64,000 nt of DNA from Phylloscopus collybita (lineage: Eukaryota > Chordata > Aves > Passeriformes > Phylloscopidae): NCBI GenBank assembly GCA_027886175.1, contig JAJNNQ010000023.1, forward strand, positions 4,884,501 to 4,948,500. Direction: 5' to 3'. This document shows, in pieces, positions 11,981-23,900 of the stretch. The notes beneath the pieces were generated by a model. The model was given only the letters and a program-made list of their open reading frames with translations. It was not told the origin of the DNA and ran no database searches. How positions within the stretch are numbered: position 1 is the stretch's first letter; every line of letters begins with the position of its first letter. Both the position numbers and the translations under genes were made by a program.

Positions 11981-13955
11981 GTAATTATCGGGACCTCTCA
12001 GTGAGAGTGCCTATTCTGCCTTGCTGGGTTTGTGTGGGTCGTTTCTTCAAGAATATCATCCGGCCCACCTTACCTGCAAAAGGGGACACGCCATACAAAC
12101 AGCCCCACAACCTTTCCTCAGCGTGGTGTCTTCCTCCAACCCTATGTCATTTTGCACTCAGTGCCTTCGTGATGCTGATTCCTCTTTCATTTTCCGTATC
12201 TTTGTGAAAGGTGGAATGAGCTTAAAATTCAGGGAAATCGGAGATTTTTAGAGTTCTGAGGGGGAAATGTGTCTGTTAGATACAAGTAAATTCAGAAAAA
12301 GAACCTTGGGATTTGGGTGCTTGCTTTCCACCTTAATGGAATAAGGGTTAGAGATGGTGGTCTTTCTCCTAGCTGGTGTTTGGTCCAAGGGAATTTTTTT
12401 TTGTGCTTGTCAGCCCTGGAATCTATCAGAGATTTTAAGATCCAAATCAACTTCTGTGACAGTAACAGTGGGTTTAGATAATGGGTTTTTCTGGTGGTGG
12501 CAGTGGGATATTTTTTCCCCCCCTTCTGTGTGATGGAACTCCACGGATTTATATTTGATGGCATTACCTTGCAGTGGTGCCTACAGGAAAGGCAATATAA
12601 AGTGTCTACGCAAGAGCAGCAGACTGTGCATCCAGAAAAGATGGGATTTGTGTCAGAAAACTCTATCCAATCTAGCAGTGATAGGCAGCTAGGAGCCCCT
12701 GGATGATTAAAGCAAGGACTACAACTCAGCTGTTGTGTACAGCAGCAGAGGAAGGGGATAAATATGGGAATAAGAGAGGAATTATAGGTTATTCCTCTCC
12801 CCTTTCCTCCTCATAGACCTTTCCATCACATATACACATTCTGAAAATCCAGTGGCTGCCTGGAAAGTCATCTGCCTTAATACAGTCACAGACCAGGATC
12901 AAGGAGTCTCTTTCTTGGCATTTATAACTCAGCAAACATAATCAAGTGCTTCTGGTATATCTGGGAGAAAGCCATCTCTAGGTCTTAGATATTTTTTCCT
13001 AAGCAATTTTAATACAGAAGTGGGAAAATCTTAACTTTCTCACGCCTATTGAAAAGTCATGTGGACAATGCCCTTAATGACATGCTTCAACTTTTGCTCA
13101 GCCCTGAAGTGGTCAGGCAGCTGGACTGGAGTTCTTCTATTATTTGTGAGAAATAATTGCTTTTGAAATGTATTCTGTCCCTAACAAAAAATTCTTATAA
13201 TTTATCTATATGTTGTAGCCATATTGAGTACTTGGATGCAAAGCTCTAGGCTTGTTTGGCAGCAAAAGGCTGCCATGCTTTCGTGAAAATATTGAAAATT
13301 TTGTGAAAATATGAAAAATCACATGATTTTGTGAAAATATTTTTTCCCTGTAGGTTCTACCAGAATGTCTCAGATCTGGTATGTCACTCAATCGAATCAA
13401 ACATCACTCCTGTACAGGTTATATGCCAACAAATGAGAATTCCCACAGTCTGCCCCAGCTGGAGAGTCAGCACACTGCTTTCTTTTTCAGAACGATTGGA
13501 ATTACCTCACTTCCTCTGAAGAAAGGAGGTTCGCAGAGCTGAGCATGTGAAACGTAACTCAGGGACACTAAAAAGACCTGCTTGCAGTGCACGGAGCTGC
13601 TCGGAGCAGAAAAACCATGACGGCGGCTTAAAAGGCAACGCTGAATGCCCTCAAACAGCTGCTTTGAGGTGTTCAGTGAGTGCCAAATCCTGAATTCCCA
13701 GCACCCAGGGTTATAAAACATCCTCTCCTCGTGTGTGGGTGGAATTTCATTAGGGTTAATGGGCCGCCGCATGCAATGAGCACCCTCCTAAGGTGCTCCA
13801 ACAGGGTCTGTGTTACAAGCATGCCTGTTCCTGCTTCTTTTCAGCCCAGGGCTAGGGACAGACCGGAGCTGGCTGTTGTCATCCTGCTTGCACCTCTGGA
13901 CCATCCGGGCTTGGGACCAGGCTCCGAGAGCGCCCAGTGATGGCTTGACAGAGCT
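11981..13955. other. Intergenic region between the divergent CDR2L and HID1 genes
   Basis: There is no recognisable coding exon here. The segment separates the CpG islands of two genes transcribed away from each other. It is AT-rich in its middle (13140-13345), where a decamer gtgaaaatat recurs three times. It may hold 5'UTR exons of either gene, but nothing in the sequence shows this. Confidence 0.6.
13283..13340. repeat. Three spaced copies of gtgaaaatat
   Basis: The decamer gtgaaaatat occurs at 13283-13292, 13303-13312 and 13331-13340 in an AT-rich setting. The first two copies are 20 bases apart and the third is 28 further on. It looks like local slippage duplication. Confidence 0.6.
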
Positions 13956-13959
13956 CAGG

Positions 13960-14430
13960 CTGCGGGCAGAGGAGTGGGAAAAGGGGCAAGAAAAGGGGAG
14001 AAGCGGTGACATGGGAGCAGAGGAACTTGATGCAGGGATAAGGCAAAGGATGAGGCAGAAAAGAAGGGCTGTGGAGGAAAGCACAGGGCAGAGAAGGCGG
14101 AGGGAGCGTAGGCAGGAGGGGATGGCGAGGAAGGAGAAAGGAGAAAAGCCGTGCTCTGCCGTGAGTGGAGATGAGGCAGGGTCTGTGGGGAGCAAAGTGT
14201 GGGAGGGAAGGGAACGGAGGAAAGGGGCTGCGAGGACCAGGGCAAGAAGAGTGAAGTGGCGGGCGGATGACAGGCGGAGGTGGGAGAAGAGGGGAGGCGG
14301 AGGGGCGGGATGTAGGGATGGAGAGCTGGCGGAGGAGGAGCCGCGGGCGGAGAGAGGGAGGGATGCGGGGAGGGCCGGGACCGGCGAGCCCCGGTTTGAC
14401 AGGAGGAGGGAGGGAGGCCGCGGGAGCCGC
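13960..14430. other. Purine-rich strand-asymmetric block upstream of HID1
   Basis: For about 470 bases the plus strand is overwhelmingly G and A (gagg, ggaag and aagg runs), shifting from AT-poor GA-rich sequence into the CpG island. Such blocks occur near promoters and may adopt triplex or other non-B forms. A long open frame covers it only because C/T-containing stop contexts are scarce. It probably overlaps the HID1 promoter or 5'UTR. Confidence 0.6.
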
Positions 14431-14960
14431 CGGCGAGGGGACGGGGATGGCGTCAGCGGCGGCCCTCGGAGCGGCGGCGTGAGGGGACAGCCCTGCCCGG
14501 CCCTGCCCGCAGCCGGGCCGCACCATGGGCAGCGCCGACTCCAAGCTCAACTTCAGGAAGGCGGTGATCCAGCTCACCACCAAGACGCAGGTGAGGGCCG
14601 CCATCTCGGGCGGGGGGCGAGGGGGGCCGCGCCATTTCGGGAACCGCCGCCCTGAGGGGCCGCTCACACCCGGCCCTGCCCGAGACACCCCCGGCGCTGC
14701 TGTGCGCGGCCCCCGAGCGGGTCCCTGCGTGTGGGACCGGGGCTGGGGCTGCGGGGGACCCGCGAGGCCGGGGCTGCAGTCACGGCTGGCCCTGGCCAGG
14801 CTCTCCCAGCGAGGCCGTGCTCGAAGGCCGGGGGCCGGTGGGGCTCGGGGCAGGCTGCGCCCATCACCGTGTCACCGCTCTGTGGAGGGGCTCCGGCCGG
14901 TCCCCGGGGCAGCCGTCAGACCTGGCCGGGCCCTGTCACCGCCTCTGGTGACATCTTGTG
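14060..14960. promoter_or_regulatory. HID1: CpG island and promoter region of HID1
   Basis: CpG density and GC content rise sharply here and centre on the HID1 start codon at 14525, then fall off in intron 1. The start context (caccATGG) is a strong Kozak match. The exact transcription start is unknown. No TATA box is apparent. Confidence 0.75.
14525..14590 (+). CDS. HID1: HID1 coding exon 1 (residues 1-22)
   Basis: It begins at the ATG in caccATGG and encodes MGSADSKLNFRKAVIQLTTK plus TQ, with the N-myristoylation signal at Gly2. It ends in phase 0 at a GTGAGG donor. A 7-kb first intron follows. Confidence 0.96.
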
Positions 14961-17900
14961 CCTTGCCGAACAGCTTCTTGTGCTAACAGAGCAGACGCTG
15001 CTGTCATAAGGGATGTCCACAGCTCCTAATGTATTCAGCTTGCGGGTTTACATCACACGGTTTGCCGCTGCTCCCTTTTCTGTATCCTCTCCCCCACCCC
15101 CGTGCAAAATGGGTGGAGAACCTTGCCCTGTTTTTAGGTAATAGCTGATGGAAAGGGGTTTTGGGCAGCTGTGCTGTTTACAGCAGAGGTTTCCATCTGT
15201 GACTTGTGAAATAATGCTTTATTGCTGCAGGCTGAGGAGGAGAAAGAGTTAAGTGAAAGTCAGGGCTGTATGAAGGGAGAGTCGCTGCCTAGAGGTCTAA
15301 CATATGTTTGCCTGTCCTGGGGGCTTGCTTCATTTTTGTTTTACGTGGAGTGCCCAGTAGCAGCAGCACACTGGCTGAAAAATTAGTAGCCTGTCCTTCT
15401 GTCTAAAGAGCAGAGGGATTTTTCTCTATTGAGAAGTCACATCTCAGGTTCTTCTGAGCTACAATGGAGAACAGCTGTTATGATCCACCTTTAGAAGTAA
15501 GGCAATAACAGCTGCTAAGAAAGCGTGGGGGTGGTGGCAGAAAGATAATTAATGATGGGGAATGAATTCACAGGAAAAGGGTATGGATGCAAAGGGGTAA
15601 AGGGTGGTAGGAGAAAATCTGTGAAAACTCAAGAGACAGAGGCTACCACTGGCAGTTGAATTATATGAATTATATTTTTCTTATAAGAAAAAATAGACTT
15701 CTGTGCCAACTCTAAACCTTCACCAATGAGTGAACAGTGATTTCTGCTCAACTACTTCTTCCCTCCAGAGCCTTAGGAACACCTCACAGTGCATTCTGAG
15801 CTCAGAGTTCCAATAGCTTGGAAGGATTTGGCTCTGTCCATTATTGCAGCCTGGTTTTGGATCCAGGATCTCATGGACCAGGAGGTTTTGCTGCTGGGAA
15901 GAGATCAGAAGGCTCCAGGAGAGCCCAGTCACGCGTTCTGCACAAGCAAACATTGGTGCCCTTCTACAGAATGTAAATATGGGAGCGCCAGCACCCCACC
16001 CTTTTCCACATGTAGTCAGTCTCACCTAGACCACAGACATGTGAAATGAATCCAGCCAAGAACGAAGCTTTCGCTCCTTCCTTTTCATTCTGGGCCCCAG
16101 TGAACCTTCTTCCCTTACACAGGTCAATAAACCAGGGGAGGGGAGCTCTCTTGCCTGGGCTGCTGATCCAAGGGATTGCCTCATACAGGATTTTCTTTGT
16201 GAAAAGCAGGCTGGGCAGAGCCCTGTAAGCCTGATTTACCACCCCCCAATCTCACTTTATAAGCACGTTTCCCGATGAAGGAAGGACAGCCCAAAGCTGA
16301 GGATACTCTGAACTATTTGGCATGCAGAAGAGACTTTGGAAGACTCCCTTAAAACATTAATTCCCCCACTTCTCTCTTTACCTACATTCACAGCTAGTGG
16401 TTTTTAAGAATATATTCACAAAAGCCATTCTTGAGCAATGCAGATAAATGTGATACTGTTTTAGAAAGTTTGTTTTTTCCAGGCTCTTCCACAGCCTTAC
16501 CCGTCTTAAAAACTTAAAAAAAAAGGTTTTATAATCTCCAGGCTTTTCTTAATTAAAAAAAAAAAAAGTGTTCCCATGTGAGCATTTAAAAAAATTTAAA
16601 TAAATCTGTAAGGAACATAACACTTGAATGCTTACAGCACACATGGAGCCCAGAACTTGAAAGTGGAACCAAGTCTGGACGCAAATGGAATTGACTTAAT
16701 TGATTTTTTAACTGCCAAAGATAAACTCTAAAGGTGTAAGAGTATTAAAAAAGAAAAATCACTTCAGAATTACTTCAGCGATTAAAAAGGGCGGTATTAC
16801 CAGAAGGAAGAAATTAACTTATGCCACAGATGTATATTTATAGTCACACATGGAGAAATGGTCTTTAGGATTTTCATATGATATGTATACATTACATTAC
16901 ACTCCACACATTACACTGGTAGGGCCCATCCCTTTGATAATAAAACAGATGTGCTTCATAATAGAGAATGAGTGAGCCCTCCCAAATTGCCCATAAAAGT
17001 GCAGCCTGTTTAACAGATGAAGGGAAACACGGATTGTGGATATGACAGTTTGTCAGGGCTGGTCAACTGCAGGGAACTGGTCTGGGAGCTTTAACTGCTG
17101 AGGAACCACCTTTTCTTTCCCCAGTCAGCTGGGGTTCCTGCCAGCAACCAGCTGGAAGATAAGAAATTTTGATCTTGTCTACCAGCTTGTTAGATTTTCA
17201 TGGGAGCTATGCCTCTGCTTTTAAAGTGACAGGAAGAATCAAACATGAGGGATAAACCCTAGTCCTTTCCTTTCCTCTGGTGTGGAAATCCTGGAGTACA
17301 ATGGGCTGCTAGCTTAAGTCTGATAAAAGCACATCTTGTGCTTGGAGAAAGGTTGGTCCCTGGCAGACCATTTCTTACAGTGTTCAAGCTTGACTCAGCT
17401 GTCCAAGAGTCTCAGGTTGATCAAAGGCAAAGCTATAACTAACACTTCACACAGCTGACTTGTCCTGGGCTTTCCCTGCCAGACTTCTACAAATCCTATT
17501 TTCCAGTTTGCTTTGCAACACCGTCTCTGCTGTGAGAGGAGAGAACTGGTGGTAGACTTGAAGTCTCATTGATTCTGCACTGCTGACTGCAAAGATCCTG
17601 TAGAAAAAAAAATTATTATTGCACTGAAGGCTGTGTAGAGGTGCTGTCCTTGGCAGGAGGGATAAAATCTTACTAGTTATTTATATTTTGAATAAGTCTG
17701 TCCACAGGCTTTCCTTTTGCACAGTGGCTCACAAACAGGTGCTACAGAGATGTGTGAATTGCCTCAATCTAATCCCTGGCCCTGCAGGGTTACCTGATCT
17801 AAAGCTCAGTCATGAATGGTCATTACACACCACAGTTCTGCCACACTTGGGGTGAAAGGAGCAGCTGCTGTAACATATCAGCTGAGCTTGTGCAGTATGG

Positions 17901-20900
17901 GCCAGGGATGAGGGACTTGCTCTGCTGTTGAGCTCCAGAAAAAGGAGAGCCCCTGCTCCAAGGGATTGCTGCCTTGGCTGGTGGGATGCTTGGTTGGTGT
18001 GTTGTCAAGAAGCAAAAAGAGAACACACTGAGCAAAGCTAGTGGCTGTTTGTCCCTTGCTTCTCTGCTGATGGTCTGCAGCAACCTTAGAATTAGTTTTA
18101 GGACAGCCCTCCAGTGGGGGCCTGTTGGAGGAATTGTTAGGAAAGGATATTTAAGTTATAAGTGCAGAGAGCTCTTGGTTGGGAGGAGGTACAAACATGC
18201 ACACACACACTGGCAGAGTTTGTGAGGAGCTGTCTAAAAGAGAAAGTGAAGGTGGTGCTGGTGTCAGGCTGAGGACGGTAACAAATAGGGGAGACTGTGC
18301 CTTGGGAGCTTTTCCTGTTTTTAGGACATGGTCAGGCTGTCTCTGTTTTCCTGTTTCCTGTGAGGTATCCTGTTTGTCTGGGGATTGCCTGCTCAGGCTG
18401 TGAATTCTCTGCTCAGTAACTGGCCTGAGGCTTGCAAATGAAGTGTCTTCCTTTCCTAACTCCTGCAGCATGTGTGTTCAAGAACCTGAAACACAACATT
18501 TACAACTAGTAGAAAACAAAGAATGGAGGTGTCGAGAACGACTGGTTTTGCCTTTGTTTGGCCAGCATGCAGGTGGGAGATCTTTACTGAAGGCAAAAGT
18601 CTCCCTTCTTGTCCACTCTGTCACATCACCTTGGATCTACCCACTGTGTCCTCAGCAGCTCTGCTCTACAGTTCAGTTACCTCACCCCTTTGGTGTGGAG
18701 CTTGGTTTGGGCATCAGTCTCTCTCTGCCAGTCAGCTCTGTACCTCCAGCAGCCTCTGCTATGAGATGTGTGTGGGTCAGGAAGTTCCTTTGCTCTCCAG
18801 ATGTGCCAGTTATGTTTCCAAAGTAGAGTCGAGTTACTGACCCCTCGATTCTTACTCTCATTGCTCAGCTGGTGCAAAACTGGTTGACTGTGCTGGAGGA
18901 ACATTATGCTCTTTCTTACCTGTGCTGAGGATTCAGCTCCTCGTGAGCTCTCTGGCTGAAGCACTGTCAAGACTAGGGGTGCTCTGGGATTTGTGACTGC
19001 AGTGTGTGCTGTACCAACACTTGTACCTAAATCTTGATGTTTCCAGATGAAGATATTCCTGGCTGCTGAACAAGGCTCATCTAGGTCTCTGTATCCAGCC
19101 CCACAGAGGAGAGAAATGCTGTCTGTTGGCTGAGCTCAGCTGCGGAAATGGATACTTAGATCCCCAGAGATGCTGCATGCAGAGCACAATCAGCTTAAAA
19201 TCAGCCAGTAATGTTCTATCAAGAAGATGAATATTATGTGGATTGAGCAGCTTCATGATGCCAGGCTGGTAATTAAAACAGGGAGGCAGTGGGGATGTGA
19301 GTGACTCAGTACTGAATCCATGTCCCAGGATTGTACATGGGATACCATCTGTTGATGAAGAGCTGACTTGCTGCAGCTATTAAAAATGCAAGGTACCGGT
19401 GTTTCAGCGTAATCTGATTGCCAAGATGGCAGCTGAGACATGAACACTGCTCTGCATCCAACGTTGCAGCTCAGGGAATCACCCCTGTGCTTCCCTGCTC
19501 CAAGGGACTGCAGTCAGAGTTCCTCAATCCCTGTTGTGCTGCCATCTGTGAAACAGCGGCCGTATTCAACCTCTGAGGAGGCCTCAGGCTAGTGGGAGGT
19601 AAAGGGATCGGTGTCTACTGGAGGGAAATGGTTTTCTCCTTCCCCTCTAGAGGAGAGTGAAGGCATTATTTATGCATGATGCCCAATTAGCAGCAATTTC
19701 TGCTTGCTGTTGTCAGTGGGAGTGGCTGTGGCAGACAGCCAGGATGTACATGTGGCAGTTCTTCATGAGGTTGTGGTGTGTGGTTTGAAATGGGTTGTAG
19801 GATTTGTAGGATATTTCATGCATTACATAGATCAGGTTTCCAAATACTTGGCGATTTTTGAGGAGTACAATTAGAGATGGGATGTGCAAAATAGCTTTCC
19901 TTCCATTTAAGTGTTTTATGTCCAGGTTACAAAGAGCTCACATCCTTCACATGCTCAGATGAAAGTCGGGCTGTGAACATTGTAGGTTGGATTGTTCCTG
20001 CAGATCCTCTCTGAGGAGCTATGATCTTGAACCATTTGGGAAAAGTTGCTCTTTCCTTGGGAAGAGGTTTAGTGGGATCTTGCTTTGGTGTCCAGTTGAT
20101 AAAATTAGGTTTTCAACACTGGAGCTGAGTTTATTAAGATGTCTGAGCACACATGGGTTTTTTTCTGGTTTTGTTTTTAAAGACTGGGGAATTGCTTGGG
20201 CTGGTTCATTGCATGACTGGAGGGACTAGGAGTAGCAGCACTGAAGCATTAAGGCAAAGAGCTGCAGGGCAATAACCTGCTGTACCAATCTGAGGTAGCT
20301 GGCCCCTCTCACTTTTTGGCCTTTGGTGGTGGTGACACGTCACATGTCCATGGGCTGGGGCTGATAGTTCAGGAGGTGACAGCAAATGGGGCAATGCAGC
20401 ACTTCTCTGTGTCAGAGTTGTGAATGACCTGTTCTCCCCTGAGTGGCATCTGAGCTGCATTTAGACACAACACAGAGCTGGGCAAATTTTCTGCCTTCTA
20501 CAGATCTGGGGGTGGGCAGGAGTTGTTTGAATTAAACACACTGTCATATTTTTTCCCTTTCATATCTGACGTGCAAGCCCCACCCAACAGTGCTGATTAT
20601 ATATCACTAAGGGGAGCACTGCTGTTTGCTTTGGAGTTGGTGCTGGCAGGAGGCTCCTCATTGCCCCAAGCCAAGTACTGGGGGTGCTCAGGTGAGCAAC
20701 TCTTCTGACCTGCCAAGTGTTGGTTGAAACTCTTGGGAAAAGTCACAGTTTTCTCTTCTGGCTGCAGTCATGGATCCATTTCTTTCACACTGCTTGTCAT
20801 AAACAGGCATGTATTTATCCCACCTCTGTAGCTGGGCCCCAGGGTGGGATGAGCACTCTCAGCTGTGTTTGGGCAGTGCCTATCTCTTGGCAAGTATTAG

Positions 20901-23900
20901 CAGAAAATGAAGTAGAAAGAGGTGTGTTCCCAGGGCTGGGGGCTCAGCTTCTGAGACTACAGGTTTGAAATGGATTGTTTTCTTTGGTCTCCTTCTTCCA
21001 TCTCCTCTTTGAATGGCACACTTAGTGCTTTTTAAGAACAAAGCCTTGGCAGCAACTGCCTGCACTGAATCCAGTTCTCTATAAATATTTGATTCTGAAA
21101 GATCAATTGTATTTTATCTCTAAGTGCTTTGAGGTGGGTCTGTCAGTTCTGTGGGTCTGTTTGTGCCCTAATGAGATGTCCCTGATTGCTTCCTTGAGAT
21201 TTTGGTTACAACAGAAGTAATTCCAATGCACACTCAGGGCTTCCTTCACTTGCTCTGAGAAGGTGGCAGAGTGCACAAGGACAGCCTGGCCCATGTGAAG
21301 CGGTGAAGATCTTGGATTACTTGCAGCAGTTGCAGACAAACATGAAGCTTCCTGTATGTCTGAAGGGAACGTTCATTTTGGGAGATAAACCATTCAAAGC
21401 CCGGGAAACAGAGGCTGATGTATAAAACCAGTGGTAGCTAGTATGTTTTATTGAACCTCTTCTTGCCTCATCCCATCCCCAAGCCAGGCATAATTGCTGA
21501 TGATTGGATCTTATGGAATGATGGTTCTACATTTGTAAACGCATTTGTCTCTCCACAGCCTGTGGAGGCCACGGATGATGCCTTTTGGGACCAGTTCTGG
21601 GCAGACACAGCCACTTCAGTGCAGGATGTCTTTGCCCTTGTACCAGCTGCAGAGATCCGAGCAGTGAGAGAAGAATCGCCTTCAAATTTAGCAACTTTGT
21701 GTTACAAGGTAAGTTTGGTGCTGTTTTATTCCTTGGAGCTGAGCTAGCAGAGGTGTCCCTGGATCAACAGCACTATGGTTTCCAAGGGATAACAGGTACC
21801 TTGTACCACACAAGGTGCTTGTTTGTCCCTGTCTCCTCCTGAGGGTAATTCTCAACCCTTCCTCTCATAGGTTAGCACAGACCATAGCTGGTGTTTGATC
21901 AGTTTGGAACTTTGTTCATCTTGTCCCTTTCCTGCGTTTTCACTCTGTTCTCTTGGGTCTTTCCTGCTCTATAAACTGCTTCTTTCTCAGGGGACTTTGT
22001 AGCAAGGCTGCATATTTGTGGTGAGGCTGAAGCATCCCATTCCTTGTCTGCACCTAATTGTACCTCACCACACACCAGTCTGGCTTCAAGCTGGGAGGGA
22101 TGGGCAGACTGTCACTGCACAAATGCCTGGCTAAAGTTTGAGGAAGATCTTAAGACTTTTCTTCCTTCTGCTGTGGTAACAGAATATTCCCAATGCTGCT
22201 TCTGGTGCTGTAACAACCTTGTATGGAGCACAGGGAAGTTGAACAGCGTTTCCTACCCTGCCAGGTTTGGCAAATTGTCAAGCTGATGAGCAACAGCCTG
22301 AGGCTTACTCTGCCTGGGAGAGTGCAGGTGTTAACAATGCTCCTGATTTGAGCCATGCCAAGAGTAGCCTTGAATTTGTAGTTGAAACGTTTGGAATGGC
22401 ATTTTTCCAGTTTTAAATAGTTGCTGCCATCCTGTTTTTCTTTCCTCCTCTGCAATATGTGAATGAAACTTACTGAATCATACTGAAGGTACCTCTGACT
22501 GTGAATTGTAGGCAGATGCATGTAGTGGATACTAGAGAAAAAATAAGAACATGAGGAAAACTACAGTATTTTTTCCCTGGTATTGGCTTCTGGCAGTGAG
22601 CAATTTGGAAGTAGAGAAGGGCTTAGGACATCTGTAACCCCTTTGACTCTGTGTCTTCTTTCTTCCAAAACCAAGACTAAAATATGGTCTCTTCTCCCTG
22701 CTGGAAACAGGTGTGTTGGGATGCCTTGTGACTGCAGGACTGTTAATCCATGAGCTGTAAATCTTGGGATATCAGTATCATAGGAGCCCACAAAGCTCCA
22801 GCTGTGCTTTTGCCATACTGAGTGCCCTGAGCTGTACCATGTGCAGTGTGCCACTGGACTTAGCAATGCTGTGTGTTTGTGGAGAGATGTCATTTACAGT
22901 CATGGTTGGAGATTCAGGCTGTACAGTCATAAGTGTGCCTGAAAAAAATTGTTCAGCTGGGTTAGTGTGTGACAGGCTGGGACAAACAGCACTTAATACC
23001 CATTAATGCAGTGACGCAGGCTGGCAGAGTCAGTGACCCGGGCAGTTTGCCGTGAAAATAAGCAGAGGCACATGATCTCATGAATTAAAAAGCAGCAAGG
23101 TGAATCCTTGTTAAATGTTTTGGCTTTCATTTCCCCTGTTTCACCTTGGGATCAGAGAGTGAGAGCAAGTGGGTGCAGCTGTGGAGGGAAGAGACTGCTT
23201 TTTTTCTATCTGAGGGTAAAACCTCCTGTCACTGCCTCCTGTGGCTGTGGTTGCTGCCTGACGAGACCCACATCTATTCTGAAAAGCCCAGTGACCTTCC
23301 AGTGGCAGTTGCAGCAGCCACTGGATGGGCTGCAGTGTCTCAGCCCAGAAGCTCTTTCCAGAGCAGCAGTCCTGTTCACAGGGGCAGTGGGGAAACCTGG
23401 TCTACCACCCTGTTCTGCAGCAGGGCCTTGACAGATGCTGCTGGAGGCTGTATCCCTATGCCTAACACAGGCACCAGCTTGGCTCCCACCTCCTGAGTCA
23501 GGAGAGATCCCTGCTATAATCACACAGACAGAACTGTCAGACTGTGTTTCTGTGGGATCATCCCCTGCCAGCTCCTCACACGATGCAGCACAGTGCTGCT
23601 GCCTTGGTCCTTCCTGCTTGGATCTCAGGTGCTTGCTCCAGCTGATTAATCTCACCTGCCCTTTCCAGTGCATGGTGTCATGGAGCAGTGGTGGAAGGAG
23701 CCACGTGTGCTGCATGGATTAGCCCTGGTATTTGAGCTGTCTTGCAGTGGAACAGCAGAAATTCAGGAAGGTCTGTTTAAAATAATTAACCCTGTTTTTT
23801 ACAGAGTTTCAAACAGCAACAGTGCCATTAAACTTAGAGAAAATGGACTCCCAGGAGCTGCTTATAAGTCTGTGTGAGGGTATCACTAGCAGGACAGACC

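Noticed and set aside
13810..14688. 281- and 269-codon frames overlapping the HID1 start on both strands
   Set aside because: They are produced by the purine-rich block and CpG island; the real frame is HID1 exon 1.
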